Below are positions 33,805 to 42,713 of a DNA stretch of 64,000 nt, piece after piece (position 1 is the stretch's first letter; each line of letters begins with the position of its first letter). The notes under the pieces are model-generated. The model made no database searches. It was not told the origin of the DNA and saw nothing but the letters and a program-made list of their open reading frames with translations. Both the position numbers and the translations under genes were made by a program. The DNA lies in NCBI RefSeq assembly GCF_001854605.1, contig NZ_MKJU01000031.1, positions 65,997-129,996 of the forward strand, given 5' to 3'. This stretch comes from Pseudoalteromonas amylolytica. Lineage in GTDB: Bacteria > Pseudomonadota > Gammaproteobacteria > Enterobacterales > Alteromonadaceae.

Positions 33805-35001
33805 ATGTCATCTTCCCATGTTCTCGTTTTAAACTGTGGTAGTTCAAGCCTTAAGTTTGCCATTATTGATATTCACTCCGGCTCAGAAGTACTTTCAGGG
33901 TTGGCTGAGTGTTTAGCTGAACAGCAACCACTTATCAAATACAAATACGATGGCGAAAAACAAACGATCACCCTCAGTGCCGGTGATGCGCATCAAGTGG
34001 CTATCACTCGGTTAGTAGAACTGGTCAAACACCTTAATTTAGACAAACAATTGATAGCCGTCGGTCACCGCGTAGTACATGGCGGTGAACATTTTACTCA
34101 CTCTGTTCGTATCACACCTGAAGTCATTGAAGCTATCAAGCAAACCAGTGCCTTAGCTCCGTTACATAACCCTGCAAACTTACTAGGCATTGAAGCCGCT
34201 CAAACCGCGTTTGCTGCCTTACCACAAGTTGCCGTATTTGACACAGCATTTCATCAGAGCATGGAACCTACAGCATTTTTGTATGCTCTACCCTACTCTT
34301 TATACAAAGAGCACGGTATTCGCCGTTATGGTTTTCATGGTACTAGTCATTATTATGTATCGACCCAAGCACACAAGATTTTAGGCCTAGATAAAGATAA
34401 TTCACGTATTGTCAGTGCTCATCTAGGTAATGGCTGTTCCGTGACGGCCATCAAAAATGGTCTTTCTGTCGACACCAGTATGGGACTGACACCACTTGAA
34501 GGCCTGATGATGGGCACCCGAAGTGGTGATATTGACCCCGGTATCTTCGCATTTTTAGTGAACCAACTTAAATACTCTCCGACACAGGTAGACTTGCTGT
34601 TAAATAAGCAAAGTGGCTTGCTTGGTATTAGTGAATTGTCGAACGATTGTAGAACCATAGAAGAGGCTGCAGCCCAAGGTCATGAGCAAGCGCAATTGGC
34701 TTTGGATATTTTCTGCTATCGACTTGCCAAACAGATTGCCGCTTTCGCGGTACCACTTGGTGGTCTAGATACCCTAATCTTCACCGGTGGCATTGGCGAA
34801 AATTCCGATGAGATCCGTCGCAAGGTGGTTTCTCAACTAGGGTTCTTAGGCCTTACACTCGACAATGAAAAAAATCTCGCCGCACGCTTTGGTCAACTGG
34901 GCATAATAACTACTACAAATAGTCCATGCGCGGTTGTTATCCCAACCAATGAAGAATGGGTTATTGCCACTGATGCAGCAACCATAGCACAGGAGCAATA
35001 G
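33805..35001 (+). CDS. ackA: Acetate kinase
   Basis: A 398-residue enzyme with the phosphate-binding start VLVLNCGSSSLKFAI, HRVVHGGEHF, a catalytic FDTAFHQSM region and FTGGIGENS. It interconverts acetyl-phosphate and ADP with acetate and ATP in the cytoplasm. The ATG at 33805 has GGAAAG upstream; an upstream TTG is unlikely. pta starts 1 base after its stop, so both form one operon. Confidence 0.97.
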   Translation: MSSSHVLVLNCGSSSLKFAIIDIHSGSEVLSGLAECLAEQQPLIKYKYDGEKQTITLSAGDAHQVAITRLVELVKHLNLDKQLIAVGHRVVHGGEHFTHSVRITPEVIEAIKQTSALAPLHNPANLLGIEAAQTAFAALPQVAVFDTAFHQSMEPTAFLYALPYSLYKEHGIRRYGFHGTSHYYVSTQAHKILGLDKDNSRIVSAHLGNGCSVTAIKNGLSVDTSMGLTPLEGLMMGTRSGDIDPGIFAFLVNQLKYSPTQVDLLLNKQSGLLGISELSNDCRTIEEAAAQGHEQAQLALDIFCYRLAKQIAAFAVPLGGLDTLIFTGGIGENSDEIRRKVVSQLGFLGLTLDNEKNLAARFGQLGIITTTNSPCAVVIPTNEEWVIATDAATIAQEQ

Positions 35002-35002
35002 T

Positions 35003-37159
35003 ATGGGACGTCGTATTATGCTGATCCCCGTTTCAACGGGTGTAGGCTTAACTTCCGTATCAGTTGGCCTAGTCAGGGCATTAGAGCAAAAAGCTGTAAA
35101 AGTTAACTTTTTCAAGCCCATTGCTCAACCGCGTAAAGACGAACATGGACCTGAAAAATCAACAGTGATCGTTCGCCAAGGATCAGCTGTGAACCCACCT
35201 ACTCCCTTTGAGCTGAGTTATGCTGAACAAATGATAGGGGATGGAAAAGGAGATGATTTACTTGAGGAGATTGTTGAGCGTTTTGAGAGCGCAATACAAG
35301 ATGATGAAGTTGCAGTTATCGAAGGAATGGTGCCCACACGCTTGCAACCCTATGCAGGAAGAGTCAACCGAGAAATAGCGCAAACCTTGGGTGCCGATAT
35401 CGTGTTTGTACTCACCCCTGGAAACGACAGCAATGAACAACTTGAAGACCGCCTTGAAATTGCAGCGGGAAATTATGGTACCGTAAACCACAACCGTGTG
35501 TTGGGTTGTATTTTCAATAAAGTCAATGCGCCGTTAGATGAACAAGGCCGCGCACGTGCTGATCTTGTTGATCAACACAACCCCGACGAACTCGAAAACG
35601 AAATGCATCGTCTTGCATCACTTCCTATTTTTCGAAAGCATCCGTTTATGCTACTGGGCTGCATCCCTTGGGATTTCGATCTTGTTGCACCACGCGTTAT
35701 CGATTTATCTAACTACCTCAAGGCTGAAGTAATTAATGCCGGCGACATGGAGCATAGACGTTTGCGCCGAGTTACTTTTTGTGCTCGAACAGTATCAAAC
35801 ATACTCAACCATTTTACGCCTGGGGCGCTGCTAGTTACCCCAGGAGATCGTTCAGACGTATTAGTTGCAGCGTGTTTATCCGCTATGAATGGGACCAAAT
35901 TAGGTGCCATTCTACTCACCGGTGGCTTTAAGCCAGAACCGCGCATCATGACTCTGTGCGAGCAAGCTATGGAAACTGGACTGCCAATTTTAGCCACAAC
36001 TGCGGATACTTGGCGTACATCGCTGCTGCTACATAACTTCAACATGGAAGTGCCCAGTGACGATGATCAACGTATTGACAAGGTCAAACAGCATAATGCA
36101 GATCATATCGACTCTGACTGGCTAGATGAACTGGCCGTAGGTGTTGCAAGAACGCGTAAGCTGTCTCCACCAGCGTTTCGCTACTTGTTAACAGACCTAG
36201 CGAGAAAAGCCAATAAAACCATTGTTCTGCCAGAAGGAAATGAGCCGAGAACGATTAAGGCTGCAGCAATTTGCGGAGAGCGAGGTATAGCCAAAACGGT
36301 ATTATTGGGCGAACGCGAAGAAATAGAACGTATTGCAGCACAACAAGGTGTTGAACTAAACGAGAATGTGACCATTTTAGAGCCACAAAATCATCTCGAT
36401 AATTATGTCGCGCCTATGGTTGAGTTGCGCAAAGGAAAAGGCCTTACAGAAGTGGTTGCACAAGAGCAGCTACAAGACAATGTGGTATTAGGCACTATGA
36501 TGTTGGCACTTGATGAAGTAGATGGTTTAGTCTCAGGTGCTGTACACACTACCGCCAATACCATTCGTCCCCCACTGCAATTGATAAAAACTGCGCCCGG
36601 CTCATCTTTGGTAAGCTCGGTTTTTTTCATGTTGCTGCCAGATCAAGTACTGGTATACGGAGATTGCGCAATTAACCCTGACCCTACAGCGGAGCAGTTG
36701 GCAGATATTGCAATTCAGTCAGCCGAGTCAGCTGCTGCATTTGGTATTGAGCCGCGTGTTGCAATGATAAGCTACAGCACAGGTACCTCCGGTCATGGTG
36801 CTGATGTAGATAAGGTGCGTGAAGCGACAAAAATTGCGCAACACAAAAGACCAGATCTCGATATCGATGGTCCACTGCAATATGACGCAGCAATTATGGA
36901 AAATGTCGCAAAGAAAAAGGCACCGAACAGCAAGGTTGCAGGCAAAGCTACAGTTTTTGTATTTCCAGATCTCAATACCGGTAACACGACATACAAAGCA
37001 GTGCAAAGAAGTGCCGATCTAATTAGTATTGGACCGATGTTACAAGGAATGAGAAAGCCTGTGAATGATTTAAGCCGTGGAGCACTGGTTGACGACATAG
37101 TTTACACCATTGCGCTTACCGCAATTCAAGCTCAGCAAATAGCTGATCAGCAACAATAA
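35003..37159 (+). CDS. pta: Phosphate acetyltransferase
   Basis: A 718-residue long-form Pta with an N-terminal P-loop-like BioD-type domain (MLIPVSTGVGLTSVSVGLVR), a DRTGG middle domain (about 220-330) and a C-terminal catalytic domain (KTIVLPEGNEPRTIKAA, SYSTGTSGHGADVDKVREAT). It makes acetyl-phosphate from acetyl-CoA. AGGAG before the ATG overlaps the end of ackA. Together they provide acetate overflow and acetyl-phosphate signalling. Confidence 0.97.
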   Translation: MGRRIMLIPVSTGVGLTSVSVGLVRALEQKAVKVNFFKPIAQPRKDEHGPEKSTVIVRQGSAVNPPTPFELSYAEQMIGDGKGDDLLEEIVERFESAIQDDEVAVIEGMVPTRLQPYAGRVNREIAQTLGADIVFVLTPGNDSNEQLEDRLEIAAGNYGTVNHNRVLGCIFNKVNAPLDEQGRARADLVDQHNPDELENEMHRLASLPIFRKHPFMLLGCIPWDFDLVAPRVIDLSNYLKAEVINAGDMEHRRLRRVTFCARTVSNILNHFTPGALLVTPGDRSDVLVAACLSAMNGTKLGAILLTGGFKPEPRIMTLCEQAMETGLPILATTADTWRTSLLLHNFNMEVPSDDDQRIDKVKQHNADHIDSDWLDELAVGVARTRKLSPPAFRYLLTDLARKANKTIVLPEGNEPRTIKAAAICGERGIAKTVLLGEREEIERIAAQQGVELNENVTILEPQNHLDNYVAPMVELRKGKGLTEVVAQEQLQDNVVLGTMMLALDEVDGLVSGAVHTTANTIRPPLQLIKTAPGSSLVSSVFFMLLPDQVLVYGDCAINPDPTAEQLADIAIQSAESAAAFGIEPRVAMISYSTGTSGHGADVDKVREATKIAQHKRPDLDIDGPLQYDAAIMENVAKKKAPNSKVAGKATVFVFPDLNTGNTTYKAVQRSADLISIGPMLQGMRKPVNDLSRGALVDDIVYTIALTAIQAQQIADQQQ

Positions 37160-37169
37160 TAGTAACGAT

Positions 37170-37206
37170 GCCAAGAGTTAATAGGTTCGCTTTCTTAACT
37201 CTTGGC
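37170..37206 (+). terminator. Hairpin after pta
   Basis: A perfect 12-bp inverted repeat (GCCAAGAGTTAA and complement) with a 13-base loop lies 11 bases after the pta stop. The T tract is weak, so it may be a leaky terminator before the ACT-domain gene. Confidence 0.55.
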
Positions 37207-37244
37207 TATACTGTCTAGATAAAGTTATTGGATAGAGGTAGAGC

Positions 37245-37625
37245 ATGTCTAAACAAACGCTGCAATTGCTCAGCCATAAATTTACCATTCACAGCCTAGA
37301 TAGTGACGCGGCCATTCCTATGCAGGTAGTTAATGCCAATATATTTTTCATCGCCAAAACTGAAGATGAGTTATCCATTGTATGCCCCAGTAGTATCAAA
37401 GTTGATAGCTTTGCAGCAGAAGATGACTGGCGAGCTTTAGAGGTGCTTGGCCCACTTGGGTTCTCGCTGACTGGGATCATGGCCAATATATCGGGGGTAC
37501 TTGCTAAGGCCCATGTCTCTATTTTTTCGTTGTCTACCTACGATACAGATTATATTCTAGTAAAAGAGCAACAAATCAATGACGCCATTAAAGCACTCAA
37601 AAAAGATGGATACCTAGTTCTATAA
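37245..37625 (+). CDS. ACT domain-containing protein
   Basis: A 126-residue protein with two ACT-like units. The second is clearest: LGPLGFSLTGIMANISGVLAKAHVSIFSLSTYDTDYILV. Such small stand-alone proteins bind amino acids or similar ligands and are mostly uncharacterised. Its stop codon shares a base with the start of the EIIA-like gene (TAATG), so the two are translated together. Confidence 0.8.
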   Translation: MSKQTLQLLSHKFTIHSLDSDAAIPMQVVNANIFFIAKTEDELSIVCPSSIKVDSFAAEDDWRALEVLGPLGFSLTGIMANISGVLAKAHVSIFSLSTYDTDYILVKEQQINDAIKALKKDGYLVL

Positions 37626-38131
37626 TGCAGTTTTCTACTCCTGTTGAATATGCCCCAATTACGACCATTAGTAACCCGTTAATGCATTTAGCCAGCCCAT
37701 TTACGGGTAAAGTGCTCCCGTTACTGTCTCATCCAGACCCCCTATTTGCCAAAGGTATGCTCGGAAGAGGGGTTTGCGTCGACATGAGCAGCAACAAGGT
37801 GTGCTCCCCTGTAACCGGCACTATTGAAAGAATTAAACGCAAAGGCAGCGAATTTATTATTGTTGCCAATAACGGGCTCAAACTATTGGTGCACATTCAG
37901 TTGCCTCCTGAAGACAACACAATGGAACGTCAGCCAATCAACGCGTTCGGCAAGGAGCATGTTGAGCAAGGTGAAATACTTGCTTACTTCGATTTATCTG
38001 ACCCCCATGCAAGAATGTTAGGTACGCTTATTGTACTCAATGCAGACAAACTCGGACCATGTTATTATCCCTTAAAACAAGTGAATGCAGGGCAAGACCC
38101 TTTACTCACTATCACTAAGAAACAACCATAG
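37625..38131 (+). CDS. EIIA-Glc-like PTS protein lacking the His75 equivalent
   Basis: A 168-residue protein of the Crr family: SPFTGKVLPLLSHPDPLF, GRGVCVDM, CSPVTGTIERI and LKLLVHIQLPP. The phospho-accepting histidine aligns exactly with His90 of E. coli EIIA-Glc. The position that aligns with His75 is Ser75 (RKGSEF), though it is His in classic EIIA-Glc. In E. coli, loss of His75 blocks phosphate donation to the glucose permease but not acceptance from HPr, so this protein may be regulatory rather than a transport component. No ptsH, ptsI or EIIBC gene is in the window. It is coupled to the ACT gene upstream. Confidence 0.8.
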   Translation: MQFSTPVEYAPITTISNPLMHLASPFTGKVLPLLSHPDPLFAKGMLGRGVCVDMSSNKVCSPVTGTIERIKRKGSEFIIVANNGLKLLVHIQLPPEDNTMERQPINAFGKEHVEQGEILAYFDLSDPHARMLGTLIVLNADKLGPCYYPLKQVNAGQDPLLTITKKQP

Positions 38132-38145
38132 AAAGGCCTTAAGTA

Positions 38146-38493
38146 ATGACCACCATGTACGGCATTCCTAATTGCGACACCATAAAAAAAGCCAAAAAAT
38201 TACTCTCTGACAATCACATTGAATTCACCTTTCATGACTATCGAAAAGATGGTATTAGCCCTGAGCTTATCGACGTATTCTTCAAACATCTTGGCTGGGA
38301 AAATGTCCTCAACAAGCGCGGTACAACTTATCGTACACTAAGTGACGAGCAAAAAAAGAATCTAAATGAGCAAAATGCCAAGCAACTTTTGCTTGATGCG
38401 CCAGCCATGATTAAGCGTCCAATCATTCTACATAACGATAATTACCACCTCGGCTTTAAAAAAGAACAGTACTTAGAGATTTTTTCAATATGA
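38146..38493 (+). CDS. ArsC/Spx-family (YffB-like) protein
   Basis: A 115-residue thioredoxin-fold protein with a single N-terminal Cys in MYGIPNCDTIKKAKKLL and a C-terminal Arg in MIKRPIILH, the ArsC/Spx pattern. E. coli YffB, next to dapE there as well, is thought to be a glutathione-dependent reductase, so arsenate is probably not the substrate. It overlaps dapE by 4 bases. Confidence 0.85.
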   Translation: MTTMYGIPNCDTIKKAKKLLSDNHIEFTFHDYRKDGISPELIDVFFKHLGWENVLNKRGTTYRTLSDEQKKNLNEQNAKQLLLDAPAMIKRPIILHNDNYHLGFKKEQYLEIFSI

Positions 38494-39632
38494 GTCAACA
38501 CCGTTGCAGTGACGTCATCAAACTTGCACAAGCGCTCATCCAGCGTCCCTCTGTCACGCCCGAAGACGCTGGCTGCCAAGCGCTTATTAACCGAAGGCTG
38601 GCGGCTATAGGGTTTAACATTGAAGAACACTTCTTCGTCGATACCCTAAACACTTGGGCAAGAAAAGGTAACTCAGGCACACATTTTTGCTTCGCAGGCC
38701 ACACTGATGTTGTCCCTACCGGAGATGAATCTGCATGGGACTATGCTCCATTTGATGGTCAAATCCATAATGGCATGCTTCATGGCCGTGGTGCTGCTGA
38801 TATGAAAGGCTCATTAGCAGCGATGATTGTTGCCACTGAACGTTTTGTTGAAAAGCAACCAAGTCATAAAGGTTCAATATCATTTTTGATCACTTCAGAT
38901 GAAGAAGGCCCCTTTATCAATGGCACCACACGTGTGATTGATTTACTCGAAGCGCGGGGAGAAAAAATCGATATGTGTCTGGTTGGTGAACCCTCATCAA
39001 GACACCAACTAGGAGATGTGGTAAAGAATGGACGACGAGGCTCATTAACAGGCCATTTGACTGTCAAAGGCAAGCAAGGACACGTTGCCTACCCTCACCT
39101 TGCAGACAACCCGATTCATAAAGTCGCCCCAGCTCTTGCGCAGTTGAGCGAAACAGTATGGGATAACGGTAATGAATATTTCCCAGCAACCAGCTTTCAA
39201 ATATCCAATATTCAAGGCGGTACGGGGGCGGGTAATGTCATTCCAGGCACAGTGTATGTGCAATTCAACTTCCGTTTTAGTACGCAAGTTACTGCCGATG
39301 AGTTACAGCACAAAGTAGCAGAGATTTTGCAAAACCATGGACTGGATTATGAGCTTAATTGGATTGTTAATGGCTTGCCTTTTCTGACCGAGCCAGGTCA
39401 GTTATTGGATGTGACGCTCAGTGCTATTGAGGAAGTTACGGGTATAGAGAGCACGCCTGAAACCTCCGGGGGGACTTCGGATGGACGCTTCATCGCGCAA
39501 ACAGGTTGTAAAGTCATTGAGCTTGGGCCTATTAACGCCACCATTCATCAGCTCAATGAATGTGTAAGTATTCAAGATCTAGAAAACTTAGCGCTCATTT
39601 ACGAACGTATTTTAGAGAAGTTATTAACATAA
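38490..39632 (+). CDS. dapE: Succinyl-diaminopimelate desuccinylase
   Basis: A 380-residue M20-family metalloenzyme with metal ligands in CFAGHTDVVPTG, GRGAADMKGSLA and TSDEEGPFINGT, and a late His in NATIHQLNECV. It yields LL-diaminopimelate for lysine and peptidoglycan. Standard length; coupled with the YffB-like gene (ATGA overlap). The M15 peptidase gene starts 9 bases later. Confidence 0.95.
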   Translation: MSQHRCSDVIKLAQALIQRPSVTPEDAGCQALINRRLAAIGFNIEEHFFVDTLNTWARKGNSGTHFCFAGHTDVVPTGDESAWDYAPFDGQIHNGMLHGRGAADMKGSLAAMIVATERFVEKQPSHKGSISFLITSDEEGPFINGTTRVIDLLEARGEKIDMCLVGEPSSRHQLGDVVKNGRRGSLTGHLTVKGKQGHVAYPHLADNPIHKVAPALAQLSETVWDNGNEYFPATSFQISNIQGGTGAGNVIPGTVYVQFNFRFSTQVTADELQHKVAEILQNHGLDYELNWIVNGLPFLTEPGQLLDVTLSAIEEVTGIESTPETSGGTSDGRFIAQTGCKVIELGPINATIHQLNECVSIQDLENLALIYERILEKLLT

Positions 39633-39641
39633 AGGTGACCG

Positions 39642-40313
39642 ATGGATTTGTCTCTTATCGCCTGTGGGCTCAGTGAAATACACCTAACTGACTGGCGCGG
39701 TAAACCAGTGCACAAAAGCATCATCGCTGATCTAACAGCACTGGCTAATGCTTCTAAACAAGCAGGGTTTGACCTTACAATAGCCTCAGCGTTTCGTAAC
39801 TTTCAACGTCAAGCGACCATTTGGAATAGTAAGTTTTTAGGCCAGCGACCTGTGTACGACATCAATAACTGTGAAGTGGAACTCGCAACGCTAAGCGAAA
39901 TCGAAAAGTGTAAAGCCATTATGTTGTTTTCAGCACTGCCCGGTGCTAGCCGCCACCATTTTGGCAGTGATTTAGATATCTATGCTAAAAACTGCCTTAA
40001 TAGCGAACAGTCTCTACAACTGGCTCCATGGGAGTATCAAAGTGGAGGACCTTTTTCAGAATTTAGCGCTTGGCTTGATGAAAACCTAACAGATTTTGGT
40101 TTTTTCAAGCCGTATGCGACGTACAATGGCGGTGTGGCGCAAGAGCCATGGCATATTAGTCATATCACAACCTCTGAACAGTTGGAACAGCACCAAAATA
40201 TCGATGCAATCGCCGATGCGATTAGCCAGCACGATATCTTGGGCAAGCAAACTATTTTAGTGAATCTAAAAAGTTTACATGAGCAGTTTGTCACCAATAT
40301 AATCAAAGTGTAA
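39642..40313 (+). CDS. M15-family D-alanyl-D-alanine carboxypeptidase-like protein (VanY type)
   Basis: A 223-residue protein with zinc ligands typical of VanY-type peptidases: SRHHFGSDLDIY and EPWHISH, and SAFRNFQRQATIWNSKF as the usual substrate-side helix. These enzymes trim D-Ala from muropeptides. I see no clear signal peptide, so the product may act in the cytoplasm on recycled peptides or leave by another route. It shares a transcript with dapE, which fits peptidoglycan metabolism. Confidence 0.82.
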   Translation: MDLSLIACGLSEIHLTDWRGKPVHKSIIADLTALANASKQAGFDLTIASAFRNFQRQATIWNSKFLGQRPVYDINNCEVELATLSEIEKCKAIMLFSALPGASRHHFGSDLDIYAKNCLNSEQSLQLAPWEYQSGGPFSEFSAWLDENLTDFGFFKPYATYNGGVAQEPWHISHITTSEQLEQHQNIDAIADAISQHDILGKQTILVNLKSLHEQFVTNIIKV

Positions 40314-40325
40314 CTGCAATAGATA

Positions 40326-40352
40326 CAAGTACAGCCTTAAAGGCTGTACTTG
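40326..40352. terminator. Bidirectional hairpin between the M15 peptidase and alaA
   Basis: An 11-bp perfect stem (CAAGTACAGCC/GGCTGTACTTG, loop TTAAA) lies between two convergent genes. The T tract is short on both sides. Confidence 0.7.
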
Positions 40353-40361
40353 TTGAGAATT

Positions 40362-41579
40362 TTAAGACTGGCGATAGCCATCAAAGAATCTTTGCATACG
40401 AACCATTGCAGGCTCTAACTCATCTTTATGTGGTAAAAATACCAATCTAAAATGATCAGGCTCCGGCCAATGAAATGCTCGGCCATGAACCAATAAGATT
40501 CTTTCTTCTCGTAACAGGTCCAACATTAACTTTTCATCGTTCTTAACATTGAACTTGGCTGTGTCTATTTTGGCAAATGCGTACAATGCCCCTTTAGGTT
40601 TGACGCACGACACACCATCTATTTTATTCAGCCCTTGATATGCTATGTCTCTTTGTTCATAAAGCCTACCACCGGGTTCTATCAACGCATCAATAGACTG
40701 TACGCCGCCTAGCGCCTGCTGTATCGCAAACTGGGCAGGTACGTTGGCACACAAACGCATGGAAGCGAGTATATCTAACCCTGTGATCAAGTCAGCCATA
40801 TCACTGACTTTACCACTTAAGATCATCCATCCCATACGCAGACCCGCGGCACGGTAGTTTTTAGCCAGGCCATTAAAAGTGATGACAGGCAAATCATCAC
40901 ATAAAGAGGCTATCGGGATGTGTTTAGCGTCGTCATATAGGATTTTTTCGTAGATTTCATCGCTGAGTAGCAGCAACTGATGTTCACGAGCAATATCAAT
41001 CAACCCTTGTAACAATGCCTTGTCATATACCGCACCGGTGGGGTTATTAGGATTGATCAAAAGTAAGGCTTTGGTTTTGTTCGTTACTTTTTTTCTAATA
41101 TCTTCTAAATCAGGGAACCAATCTTGCTCCTCATCACAACGATAATGAACAGGTGTACCGCCCGCTAATTTAACTGAAGCAGTCCATAACGGATAATCTG
41201 GTGATGGGATCAGTACCTCATCGCCATTGTTAAGCAATGCCTGTGTGGTCATTTGGATTAATTCACTGACGCCATTACCGATATAGATATTGTCTACGCT
41301 AATATTTGGCAATGACATTTGCTGATAATGTTGATACACCGCTACGCGAGCAGAATACAAACCTTTTGAATCACAATAGCCTTGTGCAGAGTACAAGTTA
41401 CGAATGATGTCACGGTGCATATCTTCTGGCATATCAAAACCAAAAGCGGCTGGATTACCAACGTTTAGCTTAAGTACCTTAAGCCCGTCTTCTTCCATTT
41501 TCTTTGCTTGACTTAGCACCGGCCCGCGGATGTCGTAACAGACCCCATGTAATTTATTACTTTTTGATATTTTAGACAT
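40362..41579 (-). CDS. alaA: Alanine transaminase AlaA (class I/II aminotransferase)
   Basis: A 405-residue PLP enzyme close to E. coli AlaA (YfbQ). The PLP Lys is in FNGLAKNYRAAGLRMGW, and NPNNPTGAVY and the start GVCYDIRGPVLSQAKKMEE are typical. It makes alanine from pyruvate and glutamate in the cytoplasm. It stands alone; its ATG at 41579 is the first in frame. Confidence 0.92.
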   Translation of the reverse strand: MSKISKSNKLHGVCYDIRGPVLSQAKKMEEDGLKVLKLNVGNPAAFGFDMPEDMHRDIIRNLYSAQGYCDSKGLYSARVAVYQHYQQMSLPNISVDNIYIGNGVSELIQMTTQALLNNGDEVLIPSPDYPLWTASVKLAGGTPVHYRCDEEQDWFPDLEDIRKKVTNKTKALLLINPNNPTGAVYDKALLQGLIDIAREHQLLLLSDEIYEKILYDDAKHIPIASLCDDLPVITFNGLAKNYRAAGLRMGWMILSGKVSDMADLITGLDILASMRLCANVPAQFAIQQALGGVQSIDALIEPGGRLYEQRDIAYQGLNKIDGVSCVKPKGALYAFAKIDTAKFNVKNDEKLMLDLLREERILLVHGRAFHWPEPDHFRLVFLPHKDELEPAMVRMQRFFDGYRQS

Positions 41580-41669
41580 TTATCCCCCCATTTCCAACGC
41601 CTAGCATAGCCTAAAGTTGACTATGAAAACTAGAGGGATAAACAAAGATAAAACAAGAATTTTAAAATT

Positions 41670-42014
41670 TTAAGGATGCATTGATAGCCACTGTAATAAC
41701 TGTGATTTAGAGCCTAAAACTTGTTCCGAAATTTGCTCCATATTTTCGCTTACGGTAACATCATCACCTTTCATTAGTCCTTGTTCGATAGCTCTGGCGG
41801 TACTGCTCAAACTGGTTGCCCCAAACTGCGCAGCATTAGACTTTAAGCTATGGGCGTGACGGATAGCCTCCTGTCTATCAGAATTCAGTGCAAGTTTTAG
41901 ATCATTTTCCAGCCTCTCAAACTCACTGCAACAGAAAACTAATGTATCTTCGAACTGCTCTCCAAGAAGCGACTGCATATTTTCCAATGCGCTGCTATCT
42001 ATACTTACATTCAT
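41670..42014 (-). CDS. Hpt domain phosphotransfer protein
   Basis: A 114-residue four-helix Hpt protein with the phospho-His in AIRHAHSLKSNAAQFGATSL. Stand-alone Hpt proteins pass phosphate between hybrid kinases and response regulators. AAGGGAA precedes the ATG. The partner cannot be named; the hybrid kinase at 22-25 kb has its own Hpt domain. Divergent from tapT. Confidence 0.9.
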   Translation of the reverse strand: MNVSIDSSALENMQSLLGEQFEDTLVFCCSEFERLENDLKLALNSDRQEAIRHAHSLKSNAAQFGATSLSSTARAIEQGLMKGDDVTVSENMEQISEQVLGSKSQLLQWLSMHP

Positions 42015-42128
42015 AAAGTTCCCTTCTCGCGGTTGTTAATACCTATGCTAGACAATTCAGTTCATGTTAGCAAAACAAATTGATATTTATGATAAGATTT
42101 AGCTAAGGTTTTTGTTTTAGAACATACA

Positions 42129-42713
42129 ATGAAAAGAAATTTTTGCTCAAAGTGTCGCTACCCTGTAAAAACGTGTGTGTGTAAGTACGTATCCTCTACC
42201 GTACATTCACGAACACAAATAATTGTTTTACAGCACCCAGACGAAGCCAACTTAGCAAAAAACACGGCGCGCCTATTACAACTACAACTAGGCAATATAC
42301 AGCTCTATGTTGGACAAGACTTTCAACAACTAAAGGCGTTAACATGCAACCAGCATTGCGCCTTACTGTATCCCAATGAGCATGCAGTCACGGTACAACA
42401 AATACAGCAGCTACCCAAGCTTGATATATTATTCGTAATAGACGGAACTTGGAAAAAAGCACATAAGATATTGGCATTAAATGCATGGTTACTAGACCTA
42501 CAAGCAGTTACATTTAATGTGATCCCAGTTAATCAATATCGTATTCGCAAGGCAGAGCAACCCCATAGTCTCTCGACACTTGAATCTGTCTCTTTATTTC
42601 TCAACCAATATGAGGGAATTGACCAGCGACCGTTGCTGAGTTTACTAAACGGAATGATCACTGAACAAACCAAACTCATGCCCACTCATGTTAAAGCTAG
42701 ATATGATTTATGA
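42129..42713 (+). CDS. tapT: DTW-domain tRNA-uridine aminocarboxypropyltransferase
   Basis: A 194-residue protein with an N-terminal zinc motif (FCSKCRYPVKTCVCKYV) and the DTW signature in VIDGTWKKAHKI. Homologues (TapT/YfiP) add the acp group to U47 of tRNA using SAM. The stop overlaps the start of the next gene by 4 bases. Confidence 0.88.
   Translation: MKRNFCSKCRYPVKTCVCKYVSSTVHSRTQIIVLQHPDEANLAKNTARLLQLQLGNIQLYVGQDFQQLKALTCNQHCALLYPNEHAVTVQQIQQLPKLDILFVIDGTWKKAHKILALNAWLLDLQAVTFNVIPVNQYRIRKAEQPHSLSTLESVSLFLNQYEGIDQRPLLSLLNGMITEQTKLMPTHVKARYDL

Noticed and set aside
38146..38493. Arsenate resistance function for the ArsC-like gene
   Set aside because: There are no other ars genes, and the dapE neighbourhood matches the YffB lineage, so the arsenate name would mislead.
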